DNA from: Rufibacter roseolus
Lineage (GTDB): Bacteria; Bacteroidota; Bacteroidia; Cytophagales; Hymenobacteraceae
Direction of reading: 5' to 3'
DNA length: 64,000 bases
NCBI RefSeq assembly: GCF_017916365.1
Contig: NZ_JAFMSU010000003.1
Span: 744,001 to 808,000 of the forward strand
Of this stretch, positions 41,608-50,217 are shown piece after piece. Position 1 is the stretch's first letter; the number at the start of each line of letters is the position of its first letter. The notes below the pieces were generated by a model that saw only the letters and a list, made by a program, of their open reading frames with translations, was not told the origin of the DNA and did no database searches. A program made the translations under genes and the position numbers.

Positions 41608-43226
41608 TGAAAAAGATACTCACCTATATACTGCCGCTGGCTTTATCGCTATCGGCTTGCCAGAAACAACCGCAGACCTCCGCATCAGACACCTCGGCCC
41701 AGGCCGCCCCAACGGAGAAAAAGCTAGAGTTCATCAAACCCATTGAGGTGGTGGAACTGGCCCTGCCCGAGTCTGACAAAGTGATTGTGAAACTAATGTT
41801 CCGCAACGGTTCCGTGACAGACCCGGCCGGGAAGCAGGGCCTCACCTACGCTACCGCCAACACCATTATGTCGGGCGGAACGCAGGAACTGACCAACCCG
41901 CAGATCCAGGAGAAAATCTATCCCATGGCAGCTCGCTACGGCGCCACGGTAGACAAAGAAGCCACCGTGTTCACCTTCGCGGTGCACAAAGATTTCCTCA
42001 CGCAGTTCTACCCTATCCTGAAAGGCTTGGTGCTCACGCCCCGCTTTGAGGCCGCTGATTTCAATCGCGTGAAGTCTAACCAGCAAAACTATGTGGACCA
42101 GGTCATCAGGACTTCTTCTGACGAGGACTACAGCAAGAAAGCGCTGGAAGACCTTATGTTCAGGGGCACCAATTACCAGCACACCGCGCAGGGCACCAGC
42201 GCCGGCGTAAAGGCCATTACCCTGGAAGACGTGAAAAACCACTACCGGAATTTCTTCATGCAGGGCAACGTGACCATTGGCATTGCCGGCAGCTACTCGC
42301 CGGAATTCCTGCGCCAGTTGAAGAATGACCTCAAAGGCCTTTCCGCGGCGCCGGCCGCCTTGCCACAGGTGGCTCAGCCTCGCAAGCCAAACGGGGTGGA
42401 AGTGGAGATCATCAGCAAACCCAGCGCGCTGGGCTCGGCCATTTTCACCGGTTCGCCGCTGACCATCACCCGTTCCTCAGATGATTTCGCGGCTTTGATG
42501 ATAGCTAACTCTTACCTGGGTGAGCACCGAAAAAGCTATGGGCAGCTGTATGACAAAATCCGGAGCACCCGCTCCATGAACTACGGCGATTACTCTTACA
42601 TTGAGTGGTACGAGAACGGGGGCGGCAACATGCTGCCGGTAGCCGGGGTGCCGCGTACCGCTAACTACCATGCGCTCTGGATCAGGCCGGTGCAGACCGC
42701 CGAGGGGCTTAAAGGCCAGTATAAGGAGCTCAGCAACATCAACGTGGGGCACGCGCATTTCGCGCTGCGCCTGGCTCTGCGCGAGGTAGACAAGATGGTG
42801 AAGGAAGGCATCAGCAAAGAGAACTTTGAGCTCACCCGCCAGTTCCTGCGTTCCTACAACAAGCTCTACATCCAGACGCCTGAGAAACGCCTGGGCTTTT
42901 TGCTGGACTCGCACTTCTACGGTCGCAAAGACTACATTGAGGAGATGGATGCCCTGCTGGCCAAACTCACCGTGGACGATGTGAACCGCGCCATCAAGAA
43001 GTACTGGACCGCCGATAACGTGTTTGTGACCATCGTGACGGATGACAGCGAAGCCCAGCCCTTAGCGGATGCCTTGAAAAACAACACGCCTTCGCCTATG
43101 AGTTACTCCAACGTGGTGAAAGAAGGCCTGCCGCAAGCCGTGAAAGACGAAGACGCGCAGATCGCCAACTTCAAACTGAACGTGACCAACGTGCGCGTGG
43201 TGAACACCAACGACACTTTTAAATAA
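41607..43226 (+). CDS. M16-family protein (inactive partner subunit), lipoprotein
   Basis: 539 residues. A lipoprotein signal (MKKILTYILPLALSLSAC, Cys18) is followed by an M16 fold that lacks the HxxEH zinc site: the equivalent region reads GLTYATANTIMSGG. The second half carries the substrate-binding R/Y region (GQLYDKIRSTRSMNYGDYSYIEW), typical of the non-catalytic subunit. It probably pairs with the upstream protein to make the working protease. Both share one transcript; a terminator follows at 43250. Confidence 0.92.
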   Translation: MKKILTYILPLALSLSACQKQPQTSASDTSAQAAPTEKKLEFIKPIEVVELALPESDKVIVKLMFRNGSVTDPAGKQGLTYATANTIMSGGTQELTNPQIQEKIYPMAARYGATVDKEATVFTFAVHKDFLTQFYPILKGLVLTPRFEAADFNRVKSNQQNYVDQVIRTSSDEDYSKKALEDLMFRGTNYQHTAQGTSAGVKAITLEDVKNHYRNFFMQGNVTIGIAGSYSPEFLRQLKNDLKGLSAAPAALPQVAQPRKPNGVEVEIISKPSALGSAIFTGSPLTITRSSDDFAALMIANSYLGEHRKSYGQLYDKIRSTRSMNYGDYSYIEWYENGGGNMLPVAGVPRTANYHALWIRPVQTAEGLKGQYKELSNINVGHAHFALRLALREVDKMVKEGISKENFELTRQFLRSYNKLYIQTPEKRLGFLLDSHFYGRKDYIEEMDALLAKLTVDDVNRAIKKYWTADNVFVTIVTDDSEAQPLADALKNNTPSPMSYSNVVKEGLPQAVKDEDAQIANFKLNVTNVRVVNTNDTFK

Positions 43227-43249
43227 CCTTCCTCTTATCACCCATTTAT

Positions 43250-43280
43250 GGAAAGCCGGTGCCCAAGCATCGGCTTTTCT
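43250..43280 (+). terminator. Terminator of M16 operon
   Basis: GGAAAGCCG.tGC pairs with GC..CGGCTTTTC, then TTTTTAGG. Confidence 0.8.
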
Positions 43281-43313
43281 TTTTAGGTCTCAGCTGTTCC
43301 GGGTACGTTTTCC

Positions 43314-43351
43314 GGTTTTAGGTCCGTTTCCAAGATTTCGGCCCCAAAACC
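43314..43351. repeat. Intergenic dyad, copy 16
   Basis: GGTTTTAGGTCCGTTTCCAA, GATTTCGGCCCCAAAACC. Confidence 0.65.
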
Positions 43352-43513
43352 CTTCTGGGCTTGGGTTTTCGTTGCCTTTACAGGTTTGGTTTAAGCCGGT
43401 AGACAGGGCCCCGCACTCCCAATTCAGTGTCTGTTTTCCCTTGAAAAGCCAGGCTGTTTAATAGAAAGGCTTTTTATGTATCTGCCCTCCTGTTTTTGCG
43501 TTAAAAGCCCTGT

Positions 43514-45850
43514 ATGCAATCCAACGATTATCAGATAAGTGTCTCTACTTTTCCGTTCAAGGCCAGTTTAAGCCTAAAGCCTATTATTACTTATTGGAAA
43601 CAGTTTCAGGATGACTGCAAGAGCAGTTTTACGCTAAGCGCCCAGGAGATAAGCCGGCAACTGCAGGAGGTACCGGAGCTGTTAGACCCCATCACCGATG
43701 TCACCACGCTGAACGATGAGCACCATTGCCTCATTGACCTGCTCATGACGGCCATTTTCCCGCCTGCCACCCATGAGTCTGAGGCCAGTGGCGCGGTAAG
43801 TCCCCGCTACGATGCCAGCTTCTACTACACCCGGCCTTTCAAGCAGATCATCCTCAACGACCATAACCAACTCAAGCGTCCACTCAACATAGACGAGCAC
43901 CGCATGCTCTTTAACCGCGTACGCATGGTGTACCTGCTTATTCTGGAGAAATTCTACCAGGTGCAGGTGCCGCATGAGGAGTTCCTGATCTATACCGTGC
44001 CAGACTACCAACTGGGGCTCTACCGCCATTACAACGTGGTCTTGAACACCCAATTCCTGGACATTACGGTAACCCAGACCCTGCCCGAGCTCAGTGAGGA
44101 AGATATCCAAACCATGCTGGACAACATCCGCGACATGGACATCTGGATGGAGCTGTTGCCGCCCCAGAACTTTGAGATCAGCGGTTTCTACATCATGAAC
44201 CTGCTGGACGTCACCGACCAGGAAGTACTGTCATCGCTCAAGAACGATTTGCTGGAGCGCGACGTGATGCTGGCCCCCGACCGGTTTGAGCAACTGCAGG
44301 AAAAAATAAGGGTGCTGTTCAAACGGCCGCACCTGCAATTGGGCGTGGCGGCCTTCCATAAAAACAAGAGCGCGTTCGTCAACTTCGGGAACAAGATCAA
44401 CCACAGCTTTCTGCTGCAGAGTGAAATCACCAGTTCCAGCTACGCCGGTTTCAAGGCCATTTATGACGAATTGGTACGGGAGGGGGAGCCGCTGGTGATC
44501 AAGAACGTGGAAAATACCGTGCAGCTGCCAGAAGGCGTACGCGAGGAGATGCTGACCATGGGCATAAAGAATATTGTGCTGGCCCTGCTGCGCTACGGCA
44601 ATGACCCCATTGGTATTCTAGAACTGGGTTCGCCTAACCCCGGTGACCTGGACAATTTCTCCATTGCCAAGGTGGAGCAGTTTCTGCCGCTGTTCTCAGT
44701 AGCCGTGAACCGCAACTCAGAAGAGATTGAGGCCCGCGTGCAGTCCGTGATCCGGGAGAAGTTCACCGCCATTCACCCAGTGCTGGAATGGCGTTTCCGG
44801 GAAGCAGCCATGAACCTGCTGGACAAGATCAACGCCTCGCCCATTGCACCCAACCCCGAGATGGAGGCCATCATTTTCCCCGATGTATACCCGCTCTACG
44901 CCGTGGCCGATGTGCGCAGTTCCAGCACCGAGCGTAACACCGCCATCCTGGGCGACCTGGTAGAACACCTGGAACTGGCCGAGGCGGTGCTGAGGAAAGC
45001 CGTGGAGGTGCATTCGCTGCCCATTCTGGACGAGCTGCGGTTCTCCGTCTCCAAGCACCTGCGCCAGCTTAAAACGGGCGTGCTGGTGCAGGACGGCATC
45101 ACCATCTTTGAGACCCTGCGCACCCAGGTAGAGCCCATGTTCCAGTTCCTGGAAGTCACCCACCCCGAGCTGATGGAAACCATTAACCTCTACCGCGAGG
45201 CCATGGACCCCAGCCTGGGCATCCTGTACAAACGCCGGAAAGCCTTTGAGGAAAGCCTCACGCTCATCAACGAGACCATTTCTGAGTACGTGGAGCAGGA
45301 AGAGCTCAATGCCCAGCAGATGTACCCGCATTACTTTGAGCGCTTCGTCACCGATGGCGTGGAGTTCAACATCTACGTGGGCCAGTCACTGGTGGAAAAT
45401 CTGCCTTTTGACATCATGTTCCTGCGCAACTTGCGGCTCTGGCAATTGATGGTGATCTGCGAGGTGGCCCGCCGTACGCAGGCCCTCAAACCAAAGCTGA
45501 AAGTGCCCCTGGAAACTACCCAACTTATTCTCATCCACAGCCAGCCGTTAGCCATCAGGTTCCGGCAAGACGAGCGCAAGTTTGACGTGGACGGCGCCTA
45601 CAACATCCGCTACGAGATAGTGAAAAAACGCATTGACAAAGCCCTGGTGCGCGACACCGAGGAACGCCTCACCCAACCCGGCAAAATCGCGATTGTCTAC
45701 TCCCAGGCCCGCGAAGCCAACGAGTACCTGGAGTACATTGAATACCTGCAGAACAAAGGCATTTTAACCGAAAACGTAGAACAGCTGGAGGTGGAAGACC
45801 TGCAAGGCGTCAGCGGCCTCAAAGCCCTTCGGATAGAGGTCAAGTGCTGA
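43514..45850 (+). CDS. Large GAF-domain protein, otherwise unrecognised
   Basis: 778 residues, soluble. The N-terminal ~270 residues have no motif I know (FKQIILNDHNQLKRPLNIDEHRM). A GAF-like domain (about 290-420: GEPLVIKNVENTVQLPE, MGIKNIVLALLRYGNDPIGILELG) is followed by a helical region with REKFTAIHPVLEWRFREAA and a third domain (about 600-778). Bacteroidota genomes often carry such GAF proteins of unknown role; a sensory or signalling function is likely but not shown. TGttTTTG (43491-43498) is a near -7 box before the ATG. Its stop codon opens a TGAG tandem repeat, and the macro-domain gene follows after 69 bp. Confidence 0.75.
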   Translation: MQSNDYQISVSTFPFKASLSLKPIITYWKQFQDDCKSSFTLSAQEISRQLQEVPELLDPITDVTTLNDEHHCLIDLLMTAIFPPATHESEASGAVSPRYDASFYYTRPFKQIILNDHNQLKRPLNIDEHRMLFNRVRMVYLLILEKFYQVQVPHEEFLIYTVPDYQLGLYRHYNVVLNTQFLDITVTQTLPELSEEDIQTMLDNIRDMDIWMELLPPQNFEISGFYIMNLLDVTDQEVLSSLKNDLLERDVMLAPDRFEQLQEKIRVLFKRPHLQLGVAAFHKNKSAFVNFGNKINHSFLLQSEITSSSYAGFKAIYDELVREGEPLVIKNVENTVQLPEGVREEMLTMGIKNIVLALLRYGNDPIGILELGSPNPGDLDNFSIAKVEQFLPLFSVAVNRNSEEIEARVQSVIREKFTAIHPVLEWRFREAAMNLLDKINASPIAPNPEMEAIIFPDVYPLYAVADVRSSSTERNTAILGDLVEHLELAEAVLRKAVEVHSLPILDELRFSVSKHLRQLKTGVLVQDGITIFETLRTQVEPMFQFLEVTHPELMETINLYREAMDPSLGILYKRRKAFEESLTLINETISEYVEQEELNAQQMYPHYFERFVTDGVEFNIYVGQSLVENLPFDIMFLRNLRLWQLMVICEVARRTQALKPKLKVPLETTQLILIHSQPLAIRFRQDERKFDVDGAYNIRYEIVKKRIDKALVRDTEERLTQPGKIAIVYSQAREANEYLEYIEYLQNKGILTENVEQLEVEDLQGVSGLKALRIEVKC

Positions 45851-45867
45851 GTGAGTGAGTGAGTGAG
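45848..45867 (+). repeat. TGAG x5 tandem repeat at stop codon
   Basis: Five exact TGAG units start at the TGA stop of the GAF gene. Slippage would not change the GAF protein but would change spacing to the next gene. Confidence 0.9.
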
Positions 45868-45881
45868 TGTATGCAGGTTGA

Positions 45882-45916
45882 TTCTCAGCCCGATTTTCTA
45901 AAAACAGCCTTAAAAC
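45882..45916. repeat. Intergenic dyad, copy 17
   Basis: TTCTCAGCCCGATTTTCTA, AAAACAGCCTTAAAAC; ends only 3 bp before the ATG at 45920. Confidence 0.7.
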
Positions 45917-45919
45917 CAT

Positions 45920-46462
45920 ATGCAAGACTCTACAACGCACCGCATCCAGCTTTTGCAGGGAGACATCACCAAAGTAAAGGTAGACGCCATTGTGAATGCG
46001 GCCAATTCAAGTCTGCTGGGCGGCGGTGGCGTAGACGGGGCCATTCACCGGGCGGGCGGACCTGCTATTCTGGAAGATTGCCGGAAGATTGTGGCTCGTC
46101 AAGGTGGCTGCAAAACCGGCGAGGCGGTGATCACCACGGGCGGCAGGCTACCAGCCAAGTACGTCATCCACACCGTAGGACCGGTTTGGAACGGAGGCCA
46201 CAAAAATGAACCCACCTTGCTGGCCAACTGCTACCGCAACTCCTTGGAACTGGCCCGGGAACACCGCCTCGAAACCATCGCTTTCCCCAACATCAGCACG
46301 GGCATTTACGGTTATCCCAAAGACAAAGCCGCCGAGGTAGCGGTACAAACCGTGCAAACTTACCTGGGGCAACATGACCTGCCAAAGCAAGTAATGTTTG
46401 TCGTCTTTGACCCCGATAACCTGCGTTTGTACGAGGAGCAGTTAGCCCATCTGAAGTCCTAG
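45920..46462 (+). CDS. Macro-domain protein, O-acetyl-ADP-ribose deacetylase type
   Basis: 180 residues, single macro domain. [34 protein letters not shown] is the ADP-ribose binding and catalytic block ([19 protein letters not shown]), followed by [10 protein letters not shown] and the loop [13 protein letters not shown]. It matches the YmdB type, which hydrolyses O-acetyl-ADP-ribose or mono-ADP-ribose from proteins in the cytosol. The ATG at 45920 follows a dyad copy almost directly. The gene's stop codon starts an 8-bp tandem repeat. Confidence 0.95.
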   Translation: MQDSTTHRIQLLQGDITKVKVDAIVNAANSSLLGGGGVDGAIHRAGGPAILEDCRKIVARQGGCKTGEAVITTGGRLPAKYVIHTVGPVWNGGHKNEPTLLANCYRNSLELAREHRLETIAFPNISTGIYGYPKDKAAEVAVQTVQTYLGQHDLPKQVMFVVFDPDNLRLYEEQLAHLKS

Positions 46463-46480
46463 TTAACTAGTTAACTAGTT
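46460..46480 (+). repeat. 8-bp tandem repeat TAGTTAAC x2.6 at stop codon
   Basis: TAGTTAAC TAGTTAAC TAGTT starts at the TAG stop of the macro-domain gene. Confidence 0.9.
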
Positions 46481-46495
46481 GGATACCTACTCTTC

Positions 46496-46532
46496 CGTTT
46501 GAGGTCTCAAAATCAGAAAAGAGCTTAAAACG
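46496..46532. repeat. Intergenic dyad, copy 18
   Basis: CGTTTGAGGTCTCAAAATCA, GAAAAGAGCTTAAAACG. Confidence 0.6.
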
Positions 46533-46760
46533 ATAAGAAGTCACTTCGCCACTTGAGTTACTAGTAGCCTTGCAGGCTTGGTGGTTCCAATGGAATCTCC
46601 ATCTCCTTTGAAGTTTGGGATGTTGACTACTCGTGCTGATCAAGGCATTGCTGAAATGTAGGGGCAATCCCTTGTGGTTGCCCTTGGTTGAGGTGTCATT
46701 AGACGTTTACGCTCTGTAACAAAGCAGTTTGGTTTCTTAGACGGCCTTATCATCCCCCTA

Positions 46761-46776
46761 CCCCCTTCAAAGGGGG
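46761..46776. repeat. CCCCCTT/AAGGGGG palindrome, copy 4
   Basis: CCCCCTT, CA, AAGGGGG. Followed 77 bp on by the GACAGACC-type palindrome, the same order as at 10628-10750. Confidence 0.6.
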
Positions 46777-46852
46777 ACGGAATGCGTGCATTCTAGGGAG
46801 AATCAGCGTGTAAGATGGAGACGAATATCATTTTGATTTTGGGTACATCTTT

Positions 46853-46874
46853 CGGTTTATCAGGGGACAGACCG
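46853..46874. repeat. GACAGACC-type palindrome, copy 3
   Basis: CGGTTTATC, AGGG, GACAGACCG; the TCAGGGGACAGACC core is shared with 10737-10750. Confidence 0.6.
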
Positions 46875-46904
46875 AGGAAGGGTTTAAGCACAGACTAATC
46901 ATCC

Positions 46905-46941
46905 CGTTTTAAGCCTAAAAATCAGAAAGGACCTTGAAAAT
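46905..46941. repeat. Intergenic dyad, copy 19
   Basis: CGTTTTAAGCCTAAAAATCA, GAAAGGACCTTGAAAAT. Confidence 0.6.
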
Positions 46942-47005
46942 AAACCAGAAGGCCTCCATAATTGAGGTGCTCCAATTCATTTACAAGGTCCTTTCTAGAA
47001 AAAAT

Positions 47006-47031
47006 AAGTAAAGCTTCTTACGCTTTTACTT
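47006..47031 (-). terminator. Probable fabV terminator
   Basis: AAGTAAAGC / GCTTTTACTT (one bulge), A-rich on the left, i.e. T-rich on the minus strand. Confidence 0.55.
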
Positions 47032-47050
47032 TTTCATCCTGTTTTTCAGG

Positions 47051-48241
47051 TTATACCAGCCCAGGTACTTCCACTACTTCGTTTACATCGGTGCCGTACT
47101 CCACGCCTTCTACTTCAAACCCGAATAGGTTGAAGAAGTCGGTGCGGTAGCCTTGGAGGTCGCCAATTTCAGGAAGGGTTTCAGTGGTGGCTTGCTCCCA
47201 TAGGGTGGCAACTTCGGCCTGCACGTCATCACGCATCTCCCAATCATCAATCCGGATACGACCTTTCTCGTCTACCGGCACGTCTGCCCCGGTGAAAAGT
47301 CTGTCCTGGAACAGGCGCTGGATCTGCTCAATGGTACCCTCGTGGATGCCTTTGGCTTTCATCACTTTGTAGAGCAAGGAAATGTACAGCGGAATTACCG
47401 GAATAGCCGAGCTGGCCTGGGTCACCAAGGCCTTGTTCACAGACACAAAGGCTTTTCCGTTCAGGTCTTTAAGAGAATCGGTGATGGTGAAGGCGGTGGC
47501 TTCCAGGTGATCTTTGGCCCGCCCGATGGTGCCTTTGCGGTACACGGCCTCGGTCAGAGCCGGCCCGATGTACGAGTACGCCACGGTGGTAGCACCCGGT
47601 GCCAGCAGATCAGCGGCCTTCAGGGCATCCATCCACATAGCCCAGTCTTCTCCGCCCATTACGGCCACGGTGTTTTCAATATCTTCCTCAGAAGCAGGTG
47701 TGATGCTCACCTCAGACACGTTGCCGGTATGGAAATCTACGGTTTTGTTGGAGAACGTCTGCCCGATAGGCTTCAGCACGGAGTTGTGGGTAACGCCGGT
47801 TTTGGGGTGCACGCGGCGCGGAGAGGCCAGGCTATAGATCACCAGGTCTACCTGGCCCAGATCGGTTTTGATGAGGTCCAGCGTTTTCTCCTTGATCTCG
47901 TCAGAGAAGGCATCGCCGTTGATGCTTTTGGCGTAAAGGCCGGCCTCATGCGCATGTTTTTCAAAGGCGGCAGTGTTGTACCAGCCTGGTGAACCCGGTT
48001 TTCCCTCGGCCGAAGGCTTCTCAAAATACACCCCAATGGTAGCCGCGTTGGCTCCGAAGGCGCTGGTGATTCTGGACGCCAGCCCGAAACCGGTGGAGGC
48101 ACCAATGACCAAAACTTTTTTAGGGCCTTCCACAGAACCCTTGGATTTCACATAGTTGATCTGGTTCACTACATTCTGCTCGCATCCTTTAGGATGGGCG
48201 GTGAGGCAGATAAAGCCACGTACTCTGGGCGTAATAATCAT
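47051..48241 (-). CDS. fabV: trans-2-enoyl-CoA / enoyl-ACP reductase FabV
   Basis: 396 residues, normal for FabV. It is the last reductase of the fatty-acid elongation cycle, NADH-dependent and known in other species for low sensitivity to triclosan. Signatures: N-terminal IITPRVRGFICLTAHPKGCE, dinucleotide site VLVIGASTGFGLASR, and the extended YxxxxxxxxK site in YSYIGPALTEAVYRKGTIGRAK. VDLVIYSLASPRRVHPKTG is also typical. The start at 48241 (MIITPRV) matches the family; an upstream in-frame extension covers the palindromic operator candidate at 48299. No other fab genes are near. Confidence 0.96.
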   Translation of the reverse strand: MIITPRVRGFICLTAHPKGCEQNVVNQINYVKSKGSVEGPKKVLVIGASTGFGLASRITSAFGANAATIGVYFEKPSAEGKPGSPGWYNTAAFEKHAHEAGLYAKSINGDAFSDEIKEKTLDLIKTDLGQVDLVIYSLASPRRVHPKTGVTHNSVLKPIGQTFSNKTVDFHTGNVSEVSITPASEEDIENTVAVMGGEDWAMWMDALKAADLLAPGATTVAYSYIGPALTEAVYRKGTIGRAKDHLEATAFTITDSLKDLNGKAFVSVNKALVTQASSAIPVIPLYISLLYKVMKAKGIHEGTIEQIQRLFQDRLFTGADVPVDEKGRIRIDDWEMRDDVQAEVATLWEQATTETLPEIGDLQGYRTDFFNLFGFEVEGVEYGTDVNEVVEVPGLV

Positions 48242-48298
48242 ATAATGCTGGTTTAACAGACGGGTCTGTACGTATGGGATGTCGTTTGCTGGCGTAAA

Positions 48299-48319
48299 TT
48301 TGTCAATTTTATTGACAAA
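48299..48319. promoter_or_regulatory. Operator-like perfect inverted repeat upstream of fabV
   Basis: TTTGTCAAT, TTT, ATTGACAAA: 9-bp perfect arms, centred about 68 bp before the fabV ATG. It looks like a site for a dimeric regulator; next to it is TATTTTG (minus strand), a -7 box one base short. Confidence 0.6.
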
Positions 48320-48346
48320 ATACACCAGCATCAGCGCTTTGCTACC

Positions 48347-48383
48347 GGGTTTAGAGGCTAGTTTTTAGAAAACGAGCTCTAAC
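48347..48383. repeat. Intergenic dyad, copy 20
   Basis: GGGTTTAGAGGCTAGTTTTTA, GAAAACGAGCTCTAAC. Confidence 0.65.
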
Positions 48384-48395
48384 AGAGTATTTCAG

Positions 48396-49142
48396 TTATC
48401 TCTGCTGCATCTCTTTGTCTACCTGCCGGCCAAATCTCCGCTGCAGTTTATTGAGAAGGAAAATAGCGATGATGAGCCAGAAAATGCCCGCGGCCCAACC
48501 CGCCAGCACATCAGAGGCATAATGCACATTGAAGTACACCCGGCTAAAGCCGATGAGCAGAATCCAGATGGACAACAAGATGCTGAGAACCCACTTGAGC
48601 CAGACCTGCCGCACATTGGTCCAGACCAGGTACACGAGCAATCCCCAGAACGCGCCGCCAATCATGGCGTGCCCGCTGGGAAAACTGTTGCCGCTCACGT
48701 GGAAAAGGGCGCTGGAAGGCCTGGGCCGGTCAAAGAAGACTTTCATGCTCTGGTTGAACAGCGTAGTGGTGGCCGAGATGGCAATGATCTTGAGCGAATA
48801 GAATCGCCATTTCTTAAAGACCAGGAAAAGCAACGCCAATCCCAGTGAACCGAAGATGAGGAAATTTTTGGACCCGAAAAAGGTGATGAAGTACATGGCA
48901 TCTGTGGTCTCGGGATCTTTGAGATCGCCGGCGAAGGCAAAAGCCGCCTGATCCAGGGCCTTCTCCTGCTCAATGAACACTACAGTGGCCATCCAGAAAA
49001 ACAACAGTGCGCAGCCCACAAACACCAGCCACGCCACCACCATCTGCAGCGTTACCACCGCCAGAAACGTCCCTGCTTTCTTTCCTTTCTGTTCCACTTC
49101 CTCCTGCATAGGCAAGTCAATCTTTTCCCCGCTTGTACGCAA
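48396..49142 (-). CDS. PAP2-family membrane phosphatase (paralog 1)
   Basis: 248 residues, about six membrane segments. The three PAP2 motifs are KVFFDRPRP (KxxxxxxRP), SFPSGHAM (PSGH) and SRVYFNVHYASD (SRxxxxxHxxxD). Such proteins dephosphorylate lipid phosphates such as phosphatidic acid or undecaprenyl pyrophosphate on the periplasmic face. A charged N-terminal tail (MRTSGEKIDLPMQEEVEQKGKK) precedes the first segment. It is clearly related to the gene at 51282-52001, same strand, 2.1 kb away. Internal Met13 could also be the start. Confidence 0.9.
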   Translation of the reverse strand: MRTSGEKIDLPMQEEVEQKGKKAGTFLAVVTLQMVVAWLVFVGCALLFFWMATVVFIEQEKALDQAAFAFAGDLKDPETTDAMYFITFFGSKNFLIFGSLGLALLFLVFKKWRFYSLKIIAISATTTLFNQSMKVFFDRPRPSSALFHVSGNSFPSGHAMIGGAFWGLLVYLVWTNVRQVWLKWVLSILLSIWILLIGFSRVYFNVHYASDVLAGWAAGIFWLIIAIFLLNKLQRRFGRQVDKEMQQR

Positions 49143-49230
49143 GAGAGCCCCCAGATAGATACACCATCAGCCTTCTTCCTAGCCGGGCCCGCCTAAAATC
49201 CGGGGCCCGCGCCTACTGCGTATATGGGGT

Positions 49231-49485
49231 ATGTTGTACCTCTTAGGCTTTCTCTACCTTGATTTCGCCGGCCGCGCCGACTATCTGTTGACGCACGGTC
49301 GCCACCTGGCCAGTCGTACCGAGGGCAACTATGAGATACAGCTATACTGGACCAAAAACTTCTTTGCCGAGGTCTATTTCTCCCGCCTCAGCGGCCGCAA
49401 TGAGCAGATCAATGCGCTCACCGAGGAACCGGATTTCACCGCCTACCTGGACGGAATAAGCCTGAACAATTTACAAATACAGTGA
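49231..49485 (+). CDS. Small conserved-looking protein of unknown function
   Basis: 84 residues. After a hydrophobic start (MLYLLGFLYLDF) comes FAGRADYLLTHGRHLASR, then YEIQLYWTKNFFAEVYFSR and a final YLDGISLNNLQIQ. The amphipathic, aromatic-rich pattern and codon use look like a real protein; I recall similar short proteins in Hymenobacteraceae but cannot name the family. It is divergent from the PAP2 gene. The start at 49231 is the first ATG in frame; no -7 box is clear. Confidence 0.55.
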   Translation: MLYLLGFLYLDFAGRADYLLTHGRHLASRTEGNYEIQLYWTKNFFAEVYFSRLSGRNEQINALTEEPDFTAYLDGISLNNLQIQ

Positions 49486-49665
49486 GGGTTGCCTTATCCA
49501 AAAAAAGACGCACAGGCTAAAGCGTGTCTAAGTCTTCCTGGGCAACCATCCTTAGGTGGCTACATAAATTTACCAGACCAGGGGCTAAGCTATAGGAAGA
49601 AATTCACAAGGCTTTGAAAGAGAGTTCTTAACAAAGGATTGCTATCTTAGAAGAAACAAAGGACT

Positions 49666-50148
49666 ATGAGAAAAATTATACTTGTTTTATTAGCCCTCAC
49701 CGTTTCATTTGGGGGTATGGCCCAAACCACTTTGGCGCTTGCCACAAGACCTAAAGCAGGGGCTGCCATCAACCTGTCTTTGCCTTCTTCAGCAGAGGAA
49801 ACCTACCCGTACGTTTACACCAAAAGAGCAGACCGCTTTTTGTTAGTAGGCTTGGCCTTGAATATTGTCAGCGCGGGTTACTACATGATGGCACCGGGCT
49901 TATACAAGAAACCATATGATCCCACACTGGAATACAGCTATGCCTTGGCAGAAGCAGCCAAAAGCAACCCTGCGGCCTATCAACAGCTAACTAATGAATA
50001 CAACCAGGCCATCCAGGTCTACCAACAACAAGCCAGTGAACGCAATAAGAAAGTCAGGAATACCCGGGCGGCTTTCGCGGCGGCTTTCACCGTAGGTATG
50101 GCGTTTGATTTGGCGGCTATCTTAACTTTTAAAAAGGGGAGGCAGTAG
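49666..50148 (+). CDS. Exported protein with two hydrophobic segments, unknown function
   Basis: 160 residues. A signal peptide (MRKIILVLLALTVSFGGMAQ) is followed by a Thr/Ala-rich stretch, a hydrophobic segment (RFLLVGLALNIVSAGYYMM), a Gln/Tyr-rich helical region (YQQLTNEYNQAIQVYQQQ) and a second hydrophobic segment (AAFAAAFTVGMAFDLAAILTF) with a basic end. It is not recognised. TAtcTTAG (49643-49650) before the ATG is a one-mismatch -7 box. It stands alone, converging with the gene at 50218. Confidence 0.65.
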   Translation: MRKIILVLLALTVSFGGMAQTTLALATRPKAGAAINLSLPSSAEETYPYVYTKRADRFLLVGLALNIVSAGYYMMAPGLYKKPYDPTLEYSYALAEAAKSNPAAYQQLTNEYNQAIQVYQQQASERNKKVRNTRAAFAAAFTVGMAFDLAAILTFKKGRQ

Positions 50149-50217
50149 ATTTTGAATTAGGAATATGGGGCTTTTTGATGTTATTGTCCGCATGAAAGCC
50201 ATTAGTCAGGCACTAGT

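Larger units (their letters stand above)
46463..47050. other. Repeat-bearing intergenic region
   Basis: About 590 bp between converging genes with no supportable CDS. It contains the 8-bp tandem repeat, dyads (46496-46532, 46905-46941), palindromes at 46761 and 46853, and the fabV terminator. Confidence 0.6.
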
